The translations under genes were made by a program, and so were the position numbers. Of a DNA stretch of 32,893 nucleotides, positions 14,947 to 24,720 are shown piece after piece. Within the stretch, counting starts at the first letter, position 1, and each line of letters begins with the position of its first letter. Source of the stretch: Nostoc punctiforme NIES-2108 (GTDB taxonomy: Bacteria > Cyanobacteriota > Cyanobacteriia > Cyanobacteriales > Nostocaceae); the NCBI GenBank assembly GCA_003326195.1, contig LXQE01000155.1:1-32893 (forward strand). The letters run 5' to 3'. The notes under the pieces were generated by a model. It had not been told where the DNA came from, searched no databases, and saw only the letters and a program-made list of their open reading frames with translations.

Positions 14947-15102
14947 CAAAATATTAAAACGTTAACCGAACTGTATTGAGAGAAAAGAAGTGCATATCTG
15001 CATTCACTCCTGATACCAATTCACGAAAATCTTAATACAAATAAAGCATCCAAAATAAAACCCCAACCTGTAATAGAAGCAACAATTGATGTATTGAGTG
15101 TT

Positions 15103-18100
15103 TCAAGACGATTGGGGAAAGTACATGTAAAAGCTAGTACCGCGATCGCACTCTAAAAAAATATTGCCTTTTAGCTGTTTGACTAGGTTTTTCACAATTC
15201 TTAACCCTAAAGAGTCGTTATTTTCCCAATCTAATGTTTCGAGAATGCCAACACCAGTATCTTTAACTGCTAAAATTAATTGATTTTCTGAGGATTGTTC
15301 CAGAGAAATTGTAATATTTCCTTTCTTTTGTTCGGGAAATGCGTATTTTAGACAATTAGAAACCAATTCGTTAATTATCAATCCGCAGGGAATTGCTGTA
15401 TCAAGGGGCAATTTTATGCCATTCATTTCTATATTAGGAACAATATCTTTTTGACTGATTCCATAGGAGCGAAATAAGCTATCTGTCAGACTTTTGATGT
15501 AGTTGTCAAAGTTGATTTCATAAATATCTGCTGACTGATACAGTTGCTCGTGAATCAAAGCCATTGATTGTACACGATCTTGAGACTCTTTAAATAGCAT
15601 CAAAGTTGTTTCATCACCAGAGCGTCTAGATTGCATCCTCAGCAAACTGGAGATAATTTGCAGGTTGTTTTTTACCCGATGGTGAATTTCTTTAAGTAAG
15701 GTTTCTTTTTCTTCTAGCGATCGCTGAATTTGTTCTACTGCTTTTTTGCGCTCGCTAATATCAGACAATCGCACCAAATTAACAGCCTTACCTGCTACGG
15801 TAATTTGTTGAGCTGCTAAATTTCCCCAAAAGAAATTACCTTTGCGGCTAGCATATTCGATTTCCCGACTCCACCAAGATTTGTGATTCACTTCCTGTAC
15901 AATCTCATCCAATTCTTGAGGAGTAAATTCGTAACGTTGTAGTGTATTCCCCTGAATATTCATTAATTCTTCCTTTTCTGAAACCTCAAACAACTCAACT
16001 GCACGGCGATTGCAATCAAAAATCAATTGGGTATCGCTGTCTACTAAAAAAAGAGCATCGGCTGATTCGTTAAAGATTGCTTCTCGCAAATCACGATGGT
16101 GATTAACTTCTGATTCAATTTCTTTGCGAATAGTGATATCTGTCAGAGTTCCTATATAGCCGATAAGCGTGCCACTGGGGTTGGTTTCGGGTACTATCTG
16201 CATATAGAACCAGGTGATGCAACCATCTGGACGCAAATATCTGACCTCTTGCCGACAAGTTTCGTGTAGCCTACATCTTTGTTCGCAGGGGTCATAGCAG
16301 TCCATCAACAGGCGATCGCAATCTTCTAAATGTATATTTTCTAACCACCCTTTCCCCAATGCTGCTGCTGTTGGTTTACCCATCATCAGACCCCAGCGCT
16401 CGTTAACGTAGATACAATTACTATCAGCATCAAGGCGTAAAATAGCAACTGGGGCAGCTTCTGTCAAGGTAGCATAACGGTGTTCACTCTCCCGCAGAGC
16501 TAACTCTACTTGTTTGCGATCGGTAATATCATAGTTAATGCCAACCATCCGCTGTGGTTCACCCTGCTCATTGCGTTGGACTAGAGCAGAGGCTTTGATA
16601 AAGCGGATACTGCCATCCCTAAGAATAATCCGAAACTCTGTATCAAATTCTTTTACTCCCAGTAGAGCATCTTGAAAAGAAGTTTCTGCTAAAACCAGAT
16701 CATCTGGATGAAGCCTATTTACCCAGTCTTGATAGACTGCAACTGTATCAGAGCGTTGTAAATCATACAGTTCATACATTCGGTCATCCCATTCCGCATC
16801 CTGGATCATATCCCAGTCCCAGATACCAATATTGGCTGATTTGAGCGCCAAGCCCAATCGATCTGAAAGATTGCGTAGTTGTTCTTCAGTTTGCTTACGT
16901 TTGGTGATATCAAGGATAGTGCCAATTAATTGACATGGTTGACGATTAATATCTAATATGAATTCGCCTCGTGATAGTAAATAACCCAAACTTCCATCCG
17001 CACGATAAAAACGATACTCTATTTCATAAGGCTGTCCCTGTTCCATTGCTTGTAGCAAAACAAAATCACGGCGAGTGCGATCGTCTGGATGAATATAATG
17101 GAGCATTTCGTTGTAGCTTGGTGTACCAGACTCAGGATTACGGCCAAATATGCGAAACACCTCTTCTGACCAGATTAATTGTTGCGTTTGTAAGTTCATT
17201 TCCCAACTACCCAGATTCGCAATCCGTTGTGCAGATTCGAGGTTAGCCGCATTTTTGCGGAGTTGAGCTTCAATTTGTTTTTGCTGGGTGATATCTTTGG
17301 CAATCCCCACACCGCCAATAATTTGTCCTTCTAGATTACACAGGGGTTTAACCGATAGAGCAACAGGAAAGCGCGAACCGTCTTTACGAATGAAAGTCAA
17401 TTCTACCTCGCAATTATCTTGCTGGATTTTCGCCATAGATAAATCTCCAAAGGGAATTTCCCTGCCCGTCTCCTGCGAGAGTGCATCTGTCCGTTGTTTG
17501 AGTTCCTCTGGGTCGTGAAAAGTGTTTGGTGTTAACTTACCAATAACCTCATTGGCTGTATAACCCAGCATCTTCTGGGCAGCCAGGTTAAAAGTTTGAA
17601 TTATTCCCTCGGAATTGGTAGAAATAATGGCATAATCTATGCTAGCTAGAATAGCCTGTTTCAATCTGGTAACGGCTAATAATGCTGCTTCCGTCTGCTT
17701 ACGTTTGCTAATATCCGTTGCCGAGCCACTCATGCGAATGGCATTGCCGAATTCATCCCACAATGCCTGACCCCGGTCTAATATCCATATATAAGAGCTA
17801 TCTTTGCATTTTATCTGGTATTCTTCTTGGAAAAAGGGTGTTTTATGGGCTAAATGGTCAGCCAGCACCTTCATGATGCGATCGCGATCGTCGAGATGAA
17901 TTCGGCTTGACCATGCTTCAAAATTGTGGATAAGTTCATTCTCAGCGAAGCCCAGCATTTCTTCCCAACGAGCCGAAAAGAAAACTTGACTAGTTTTGAT
18001 GTTCCAGTCCCAGATACCATCATTGCTGCCTCGTAGTGCCAAATACCAACGTTCTTCACTTTCCCGTAAAGCCGCCGTGCGTTCTTCAACTCTGGCTTCG

Positions 18101-19467
18101 AGTTCTAGATTGAGTTGTTGCAATGCCCGCTCTGCAAGAATTTTATCGCTAATATCTACACATGAGCTGATGTAGCCAAGAAACTCTCCTTCACTGGTGA
18201 AACGAGGAGTGCCTGTATCCAAAATCCAACGATATTCTCCATCAAAGCGTTTGAGGCGATATTCCATTTGAAAATTTTCGTGGGCATCAAAGGCATTGAC
18301 ATAAGTATCTAAACAATCTTGCAATTCATCAGGATGTACTCCTTGCGCCCAGCCATCGTCTACCTCTGCTTCTAAGGTTTTACCAGTAAATTCCAACCAG
18401 GTTTTATTGAAGTATTGACAAGCTTTATCTAATCCAGCCATCCAAATCAGCACCGGAGCAGTATCAGCCATCTGGCGAAAGCGTTGTTCGCTCTCTCGGA
18501 GGGCTGCTTCTACCCGTTTTCGTTCTTGTAGTTCTGCCTGTGCTTGCTGATATGCACTCGCTTGCTGAATGGCGATGGCTATTTGCACGGCCAACTGATC
18601 CAACAAGTCCAATTCAAATGACCGCCAATGACGGGGTACAGTACATTGGTGGGCAATTAATAATCCCCATAATTTATTTGTCACCAGAATAGGTACTATC
18701 AGACAGGCTTTGACTTGAAATTGCTCTAGTAGCTGCAAATGACAAGGCGTTAAGCCTGCCTGATTTATATCGTCAATCGCCCGTTTTTTTCCTTTGTGAT
18801 AGTCGGCTCCGGCACCCTTTTTAAAGCAGTTATCTTGAATTTGCGCTCCCATAGCCACTGTCCAACCCGGAAGTATGGACTCCGCCACTATAGTCCCGCT
18901 CATATCAGGCTGAAATTGATAGATCACTACCCTGTCTGTCTGAAGAAACTGGCGCACTTCTGCGGCTGTAACAGTCAAAATTTCTTCTAGATCGAGGGAC
19001 TGACGAATCCGTAAAGCGATCGCCGCCATCAGTTGTTGTTGTTGCCGACTTTGTTCTAACTGTCGGGTCAGCAGCATCAGTTCCACTGCATGATGAATGG
19101 CACTTTGCAAGATTTCCGGTGTCAGATAATTTTTCACCAAATAATCCTGAGCGCCTTTTTTCATGGCACGGACAGCGATCGTTTCGTCCCCTTGTCCTGT
19201 GAGCATGATGACGGCAGATTGGCTATTATTCAAGTTTTCTCTCAGGTTTTGCAGAAACCCTAATCCATTGTCATCGGGCAATAAATAATCCAGCAAAATC
19301 ACATCTGGTATCTGTTGCTGACACCATGTCATCGCCTGTTTTGCTGTCTGAAATTCCAAAATATTATGTGTATACAATCTATCTTGTTGCAAATACTGAT
19401 GATATATCTCCCGATCTTCGGCACAATCATCAATTACTAGGATGGTTAGGTGGGAACGATGACTCAT
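15103..19467 (-). CDS. Hybrid sensor histidine kinase with DXCF cyanobacteriochrome GAF and seven PAS domains
   Basis: 1454 residues. Receiver domain 7-125 with acidic pair D13/D14, phosphoacceptor D60, T90 and K112. GAF domain about 158-302: DNCF at 212-215 and PCH at 241-243 place two cysteines (C214, C242) 28 residues apart, the arrangement of DXCF-type cyanobacteriochromes, plus the FQVKACLIVPI and LWGLLIAHQC motifs of bilin-binding GAFs. PAS domains follow at about 325-445, 468-590, 600-730, 740-858, 866-984, 995-1113 and 1125-1240, most ending in a PAC-type DI-(E/K)RK. The sixth has a cysteine-rich insert. Kinase: HisKA_2 with IHHRVKNNLQ at 1261-1270, N-box INELVSN 1365-1371, DTGVGI 1403-1408. 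No membrane segment: a soluble photoreceptor kinase. Its own REC at the N-terminus is probably regulated by another kinase. Confidence 0.93.
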   Translation of the reverse strand: MSHRSHLTILVIDDCAEDREIYHQYLQQDRLYTHNILEFQTAKQAMTWCQQQIPDVILLDYLLPDDNGLGFLQNLRENLNNSQSAVIMLTGQGDETIAVRAMKKGAQDYLVKNYLTPEILQSAIHHAVELMLLTRQLEQSRQQQQLMAAIALRIRQSLDLEEILTVTAAEVRQFLQTDRVVIYQFQPDMSGTIVAESILPGWTVAMGAQIQDNCFKKGAGADYHKGKKRAIDDINQAGLTPCHLQLLEQFQVKACLIVPILVTNKLWGLLIAHQCTVPRHWRSFELDLLDQLAVQIAIAIQQASAYQQAQAELQERKRVEAALRESEQRFRQMADTAPVLIWMAGLDKACQYFNKTWLEFTGKTLEAEVDDGWAQGVHPDELQDCLDTYVNAFDAHENFQMEYRLKRFDGEYRWILDTGTPRFTSEGEFLGYISSCVDISDKILAERALQQLNLELEARVEERTAALRESEERWYLALRGSNDGIWDWNIKTSQVFFSARWEEMLGFAENELIHNFEAWSSRIHLDDRDRIMKVLADHLAHKTPFFQEEYQIKCKDSSYIWILDRGQALWDEFGNAIRMSGSATDISKRKQTEAALLAVTRLKQAILASIDYAIISTNSEGIIQTFNLAAQKMLGYTANEVIGKLTPNTFHDPEELKQRTDALSQETGREIPFGDLSMAKIQQDNCEVELTFIRKDGSRFPVALSVKPLCNLEGQIIGGVGIAKDITQQKQIEAQLRKNAANLESAQRIANLGSWEMNLQTQQLIWSEEVFRIFGRNPESGTPSYNEMLHYIHPDDRTRRDFVLLQAMEQGQPYEIEYRFYRADGSLGYLLSRGEFILDINRQPCQLIGTILDITKRKQTEEQLRNLSDRLGLALKSANIGIWDWDMIQDAEWDDRMYELYDLQRSDTVAVYQDWVNRLHPDDLVLAETSFQDALLGVKEFDTEFRIILRDGSIRFIKASALVQRNEQGEPQRMVGINYDITDRKQVELALRESEHRYATLTEAAPVAILRLDADSNCIYVNERWGLMMGKPTAAALGKGWLENIHLEDCDRLLMDCYDPCEQRCRLHETCRQEVRYLRPDGCITWFYMQIVPETNPSGTLIGYIGTLTDITIRKEIESEVNHHRDLREAIFNESADALFLVDSDTQLIFDCNRRAVELFEVSEKEELMNIQGNTLQRYEFTPQELDEIVQEVNHKSWWSREIEYASRKGNFFWGNLAAQQITVAGKAVNLVRLSDISERKKAVEQIQRSLEEKETLLKEIHHRVKNNLQIISSLLRMQSRRSGDETTLMLFKESQDRVQSMALIHEQLYQSADIYEINFDNYIKSLTDSLFRSYGISQKDIVPNIEMNGIKLPLDTAIPCGLIINELVSNCLKYAFPEQKKGNITISLEQSSENQLILAVKDTGVGILETLDWENNDSLGLRIVKNLVKQLKGNIFLECDRGTSFYMYFPQSS

Positions 19468-20257
19468 AAATCACACATATAAACGCGATCGCATTTCATC
19501 AAAAAATTGAAATTCTCTATTTGCCAAATTCAAAAGTTTTCTGATATCGAGTCAACCCTGAATAGGGTATTAAAAACAGAGTAAATAAAATTCCTGAAGT
19601 ATTAATACTGACACAAGTCTCTATAAAAAAGTTGTATCTCAAATTTTCAGTACGGTGGACAATATGTACTTTTTTTTACAATTATTCAGAATGTTTGGAA
19701 ATAAAAATTAAAGTTCTTCAAGCAACTGGGTTGGTTGCTCCATCTGCTTTTTGGATAGTGCGCTATTTCGCTAAAGGAAAAATAAACGCTCACTAATACT
19801 ATAAACTACAAATATTTCAAGCGATTTTCCCCACCCAAACAAAAGGGAAGTATACTAAATGCAAGCATCTTGGAAAAGCTACTAGTAAAGCTTACCTCAT
19901 GGCAGTTGAACAAATAGCTACGAAAACCAAGATTCAAGGACTGTAACAATCTGTAGATACTTTAGTACAAGGATTAGGGTATTTAATAGAAAAGGGTTAA
20001 AAATATAAACAAGATTAATTATTTGTGTTCGTGAATATTATGACTTTGTTGGTAAAAGTTGGCAAAATATAATTTAACAATTGGACTGCCAATAAAAAAC
20101 CGTTTCTTTGAAAAATGTTGGGTTTGGATTTAACTTCGTTCTACCTAACCTAGTAAATAATCAGAGTTTCAGTAATTCCCTAACAAAGTCATATTATTTG
20201 CAAACAGCTATTTTTTTTCCAAGTCAAAATACTAAAACAGTTAATACATCTCAAGTA
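19468..20257. other. Divergent intergenic region with a stop-interrupted mini-ORF
   Basis: About 790 bases between the sensor kinase (minus) and the response regulator (plus), holding both promoters. A HIP1 site (gcgatcgc) lies at 19485-19492. At 19899-20000 an ATG frame MAVEQIATKTKIQGL is interrupted by TAA and continues QSVDTLVQGLGYLIEKG to a second TAA; it may be a decayed small gene. The frame upstream of the regulator is open from a TTG/ATG-like codon near 20108 but its sequence is not protein-like. Confidence 0.4.
19899..20000 (+). pseudogene. Possible decayed small gene
   Basis: Fifteen codons, an in-frame TAA at 19944-19946, then 17 open codons to a second TAA. Composition on both sides of the stop is protein-like (amphipathic after the stop). 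I cannot identify a family; the resemblance of MAVEQ to the MAVEK of GvpA does not extend further. Confidence 0.25.
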
Positions 20258-20848
20258 ATGACAAAAATCTTAGTAATTGAAGATCAGGAAGATATTCGTA
20301 GCGTTATTGTAGAAATGCTGACTGCCGAAAATTTCTCTGTTATGGATGCAGAGAACGGACAAGTTGGCATTCAATTACTACAAGCAGAAATTCCAGATTT
20401 GATTATCTGTGACATTACAATGCCTAAGTTAGATGGATATGAAGTTGTTAGCTGGTCTCGTGAAAATCCAGAAACTGAAGCAATTCCTTTCATATTTCTG
20501 ACAGCTAAAGCTTCTCAGAGTGATATTCGCCAAGGCATAGAATTAGGTGCAGATGATTATCTTATTAAGCCGTTTACAAGAGCAGATTTACTGGGGGCAA
20601 TAACAGCGAGATTTGAAAAGCAAGAAATAATTAATAGACAAACTCAAAGAAAAATAAGCAAATATTACAACTACATTACTCAATCAACTAGCAATGAGTT
20701 ATGTAATCCTCTTCAGGAAATTATGTCTATTTCCAAGAAGCTGATAGATAACTATGACTTAATGGATAAAGATGAAATACTAAAAAATCTCAAAGAAATT
20801 TCTAGTTTAAGCGAAAGATTACAGGAAAAAAATCCAAATAAATTATGA
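20258..20848 (+). CDS. Response regulator with degenerate (His to Asn) dimerisation helix
   Basis: 196 residues from the ATG at 20258, chosen because MTKILVIEDQ begins the receiver strand directly; a longer frame from 20108 adds 50 unlikely residues. Receiver 1-120: E8/D9 acidic pair, phosphoacceptor D52, T82, K104 with following P105. Residues 134-190 look like the dimerisation helices of a kinase (YYNYITQSTSNELCNPLQEIM), where SHELRTPL is expected, but the phosphate-accepting His is Asn146 and no ATPase domain follows. It may dimerise through this segment or sequester another kinase. Followed 12 bases later by a receiver-kinase hybrid, so the two form one operon. Confidence 0.88.
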   Translation: MTKILVIEDQEDIRSVIVEMLTAENFSVMDAENGQVGIQLLQAEIPDLIICDITMPKLDGYEVVSWSRENPETEAIPFIFLTAKASQSDIRQGIELGADDYLIKPFTRADLLGAITARFEKQEIINRQTQRKISKYYNYITQSTSNELCNPLQEIMSISKKLIDNYDLMDKDEILKNLKEISSLSERLQEKNPNKL

Positions 20849-20860
20849 ATACACTCAACC

Positions 20861-22006
20861 ATGAAATTAATTATGAATCCTATCAAAATTTTAATAGTTG
20901 AAGATGAGCAGTTAGTTGCTGATGACCTGAGAGAAACTCTAGAATACTTGGGGTATAATGTCCCTGCCTTAGTTGCATCAGGAGAAGAAGCTATTTTAAT
21001 AGCAGAAACTTTGCAGCCTGACTTAGTACTAATGGACATCAGGCTAGAGGGCGAAATGGATGGAATAGAAGCCTCTTTAGAAATCCAGTCTCGCTTTAAT
21101 TTGCCTGTAGTTTACTTAACTGCTAATGCCGATCGAGCCACACTAGAGCGAGCGAAGATTTCCCAACCTTTTGGTTATATCTTAAAACCATTTGATGAAA
21201 GAATACTAGCTACCACAATTGAGATTGCTCTTTCCCGACACCAAGCAGAGATTGGAGTTAAGAAAGCGCTGGTTGCTGCCAAAACTAGTCAGCAAATTGC
21301 TGAGTCCAAAAGCCAGATAAAATCTCAGCACTTTTATATGGCAGCACATGAATTTCGTAACCGCTTGACTACAATTCAGCTTAGTACTGAAATGCTGAAG
21401 GCCTATGGCGATCGGATGTCAGAGCAAAGAAAACAAAATCATATCAACGGCATTGATTCTGCCACGCATAGCTTGACAAATCTTTTAGAGAATATACTCA
21501 CACTAGGTAGATCCGAATCTAACAGTTTTGTATTTAACCCCATACCAATAGATGTGGTAACTTTCTGTGCAGAAATAGCCGAATCTTTACGGTTGACGCT
21601 TAAAGATCAGTATGAAGTTAGCTTTTTGACAGATGCCGAAAGTTGTATTGCCTGTTTAGATGAACAGCTACTATGGCATTTACTAAATAACTTACTTTCC
21701 AATGCAATAAAGTACTCTTCAAAAGGTAGTACAGTCTCGTTATCGCTAACTTGCCAAGAGAATAGTGTGTGTTTTCAAGTAACAGACCAAGGAATAGGGA
21801 TTCCAGCAGAATCTCAAGCTAAACTATTTGAACCTTTTCAACGTGCTAGCAATGTTGCTACAATTCCAGGTTCAGGATTAGGGCTAGCAATTGTTAAGCG
21901 ATGTGTGGATCTGCACAAAGGTAAAATATACCTAGATAGTACGCTAGGTAAAGGAACAAGTTTTCTAGTTAGACTTCCATTGAAAGTAGATTCTGTATCT
22001 GTTTAA
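20861..22006 (+). CDS. Receiver-histidine kinase hybrid
   Basis: 381 residues. Receiver at 8-128: acidic E14/D15, phosphoacceptor D59, T87, K109. A short coiled-coil linker (residues 130-155) leads to the dimerisation domain with H163 in the motif AAHEFRNRLTT, then the ATPase domain: N-box LLSNAIKYSS with N281, DQGIGI at 309-314, and GSGLGLAIV at 337-345. All catalytic elements are intact. An alternative start four codons on (MNPIKILIVEDE) is equally possible. No sensory domain is present, so its input is phosphorylation of its own receiver by another kinase; the giant photoreceptor kinase next door is a candidate. Confidence 0.92.
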   Translation: MKLIMNPIKILIVEDEQLVADDLRETLEYLGYNVPALVASGEEAILIAETLQPDLVLMDIRLEGEMDGIEASLEIQSRFNLPVVYLTANADRATLERAKISQPFGYILKPFDERILATTIEIALSRHQAEIGVKKALVAAKTSQQIAESKSQIKSQHFYMAAHEFRNRLTTIQLSTEMLKAYGDRMSEQRKQNHINGIDSATHSLTNLLENILTLGRSESNSFVFNPIPIDVVTFCAEIAESLRLTLKDQYEVSFLTDAESCIACLDEQLLWHLLNNLLSNAIKYSSKGSTVSLSLTCQENSVCFQVTDQGIGIPAESQAKLFEPFQRASNVATIPGSGLGLAIVKRCVDLHKGKIYLDSTLGKGTSFLVRLPLKVDSVSV

Positions 22007-22296
22007 TTATGATTGATAAATCAATTGATTACTTAACAAAAATTAACTATAAGTTTATTCAATCTTAATTAAGATTATCTGAATTAATAAAAATTAAATG
22101 GCATATTTGGAAATTCTATCTCTCTAGATAAGTTTATCGAACTAAATTTTTCAAAAATTAAACTATATTTCTGTATTTTTATTGACAAAGGGCAACAGTA
22201 TACACTAGTATAAATAATTCACTTGTCCCTAATTGAAAAAATTGAATACAATTGATGTCAATTAATTATTGAATTGAATAAATTTCTGATATCAGC

Positions 22297-24630
22297 ATGG
22301 CTAAACGATCTCTCCAAGCTTCAGATGAAGGTATTAGAAAAGCCAAGCAGGCTTTTAATTATAAAGGTTGGACACAAGAATATCTTGCAAAGCAAGTTGG
22401 TTTAGACAGTCGCCAACCAATTTGGAAGTTTTTTACTGGCAAACCTGTTGCCCGCCAAATATTCCATGAAATTTGCTTGAGTCTAGCACTAGAGCCAGAA
22501 GATATTATTCAAAGACTGGAATTTGAACCAGATGAAGACTTAGCATCTCAGCAGATACTAGAAAGTAGAAATTCTACTACCATTGACCCTTTAGTCATTA
22601 AAGTACGTGCTGCTCACTCGGAAAAAATTCAAAACCAATGTGGTACGATGCGGTTGCTAGATGTTGCTCGGACTGTAGAATTAGATGAATTATTTGTTGA
22701 AGTAAATGTAGTAGAAGAAATTAACAGTCAAAGATGGCTAGATATTTCAGATTTACAAAAATTTGATAATAAAGTTTTGGATAAATTTGACTCCGAGGAA
22801 GTTAGTACTAAGAGGATTGCAGGTTTACAAGCTATTGAGAAATCTTCCAAAGTTATCGTACTTGGAAAGCCAGGAGCAGGAAAAACTACTTTTTTACAAT
22901 CAATTGCTATCCTTTGTAATCAAGGTAAATTTCAGACTCAAAAGGTTCCCATTTTTATTAGTCTGAAAGATTTTGCCGAAAACATGGATTATGATGATAA
23001 AAATTATTTATTAAGCTATTTAATTCAAGAATTTAGCATTTGTAAAATAACTCAACAAGAATTAGAATATCTACTTCATGAAGGTAAAGCTTTAATTTTG
23101 CTAGATGGTTTGGATGAAATTGCCGATAAAAATAGTGATAGAATCAATAAAGTAATTAGCAATTTCTTGGATGTTTTTTATAAAAATATAGTAATTATTA
23201 CTTGTCGGATTGCATTTAGACATCAAAAATTTAAAGGGTTTGCTGAAGTAGAAATTGCTGAGTTTACAAAATTACAAATTTCAACTTTTGCTAATAAATG
23301 GTTTGCAGCATTTGCTAACAATAATCTCCGATTAAGAAAAACATTAGCGTCTAAATTTATTGATACAATAGCGCTTCCCGAAAATCGGCTGGTTCAAAAC
23401 CTAGCATCTACACCTCTTTTACTAAATTTGACTTGTTTAGTTTTTCAATATCTAGGCGATTTTCCTACTAAGCGTTCCGAAATTTATCAACAAGGATTAG
23501 AGTTATTACTGGTACGTTGGGATGAAGCAAGAGGTATAAAAAGAGATGAAGTTTACCGTAATTTAACTTTAACTCAGAAAATTAAATTGCTTAGTTATAT
23601 AGCTGCTATTTCTTTTGAAACAGGTGATTACTTTTTTGAAGAAAGCAAAATTTGTCAATTAATAGCTGACTATCTTTATTTGTTACCCAATGCACCGACT
23701 GATATAGAAGATTTACAAGTAAATAGTAAAGCTGTACTTCAAGCAATTGAATTACAGCATGGATTATTAGTTGAACAAGCTAGAGGGATTTATTCTTTTT
23801 CTCATTTAACATTTCACGAATACTTCACGGCGAGGAACTTTGTTGCTAATGGCGATCAAAAAACATTAGAACAAGTTGTCAATCATTTGTTTGATAAGCG
23901 GTGGCGTGAAGTTATTTTGCTTACATCTGAAATGCTCAGATCGTTTGATAACTTATTCCAGTTAATGAAGCAACAAATTGAGAAATTAGCTGTTAGCGAT
24001 GAAACATTAAAGAGTTTTCTGACTTGGGTAATGCAAAAGTCTTCAACAGTTACCTCAGATTGTCATCCATCTGCTATCCGTGCTTTTTACTTTACCCTCG
24101 TCCTCCCTCCTCATTATTTTTTATCGCGTAACCAAACTCTAGCTATATCTTTAGATAACCATCTTGCTGGAAAATTAGCTAATGATTTAGCTTTAGATTT
24201 AGCTTTAATCCATATCCTTGCTGTTAGCCTAGCTTTGACTCCAGAGATTTTTTGCAAGCGGATCTCTGCTATGAAATTAGCTCTTGACATTGATTATTTG
24301 TTACAAGATCATTCATCTTTATATGAATCTCTGCAAAGCCTCAAAAATGAATTGCCTAGTTCACAACAAGATAGAGAAATATTAAAAACATGGTGGCAAT
24401 CTAACGGGCAATCATGGACTACACAATTAAACGAAGCGATCGCAATTCACAGACAGATGGGTTATGATTGGCAATTCACCGAGGAACAGTTGCAGTTAAT
24501 TCAGCAATACTGGGAGGCAAACAGTTTACTAGTATATTGCTTCAGCACTGCTAATAATGTTACTCCTAGCTTACGAGAGATGATTGAAGAAACTTTGATT
24601 TTACCACCAGATACACAGCGATCGCACTGA
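22297..24630 (+). CDS. HTH-NACHT STAND NTPase (NLR-like)
   Basis: 777 residues. N-terminal helix-turn-helix-like domain 11-75 (GWTQEYLAKQVGLDSRQPIWKFF). NACHT ATPase from about 175: Walker A LGKPGAGKTTFL 189-200, Walker B ALILLDGLDEI 265-275, ITCR near 301-304 (sensor), LASTPLLLNLTC 369-380, then the winged-helix end FSHLTFHEYFTARNFV 501-516 typical of NACHT proteins. The C-terminus (about 600-770) is all helical with the AL-rich pattern (LANDLALDLALIHILAVSLAL) seen in cyanobacterial NACHT C-terminal helical domains. No effector such as nuclease or TM is visible. Relatives include bacterial NACHT proteins with antiphage activity; others regulate transcription. No ribosome binding site; AT-rich upstream. 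Confidence 0.85.
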   Translation: MAKRSLQASDEGIRKAKQAFNYKGWTQEYLAKQVGLDSRQPIWKFFTGKPVARQIFHEICLSLALEPEDIIQRLEFEPDEDLASQQILESRNSTTIDPLVIKVRAAHSEKIQNQCGTMRLLDVARTVELDELFVEVNVVEEINSQRWLDISDLQKFDNKVLDKFDSEEVSTKRIAGLQAIEKSSKVIVLGKPGAGKTTFLQSIAILCNQGKFQTQKVPIFISLKDFAENMDYDDKNYLLSYLIQEFSICKITQQELEYLLHEGKALILLDGLDEIADKNSDRINKVISNFLDVFYKNIVIITCRIAFRHQKFKGFAEVEIAEFTKLQISTFANKWFAAFANNNLRLRKTLASKFIDTIALPENRLVQNLASTPLLLNLTCLVFQYLGDFPTKRSEIYQQGLELLLVRWDEARGIKRDEVYRNLTLTQKIKLLSYIAAISFETGDYFFEESKICQLIADYLYLLPNAPTDIEDLQVNSKAVLQAIELQHGLLVEQARGIYSFSHLTFHEYFTARNFVANGDQKTLEQVVNHLFDKRWREVILLTSEMLRSFDNLFQLMKQQIEKLAVSDETLKSFLTWVMQKSSTVTSDCHPSAIRAFYFTLVLPPHYFLSRNQTLAISLDNHLAGKLANDLALDLALIHILAVSLALTPEIFCKRISAMKLALDIDYLLQDHSSLYESLQSLKNELPSSQQDREILKTWWQSNGQSWTTQLNEAIAIHRQMGYDWQFTEEQLQLIQQYWEANSLLVYCFSTANNVTPSLREMIEETLILPPDTQRSH

Positions 24631-24720
24631 TTAGATAAGCTAAAGTTATCTTTTATAATACACATGGAGAATCAAGTTCTTAATTTGGGATAAAGTCGAG
24701 CTTAGAAGAGGATTAAAAAA

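Larger units (their letters stand above)
14654..15102. other. Convergent intergenic region dense in palindromes
   Basis: No gene. It holds four inverted repeats listed separately, between the 3' ends of the AAA gene and the minus-strand sensor kinase. Any of the stems could end the two converging transcripts. Confidence 0.7.

Noticed and set aside
20108..20257. Longer start for the response regulator
   Set aside because: The 50 added residues (low-complexity, F/N/S-rich) have no domain and precede the receiver's normal start at MTKILVIED.
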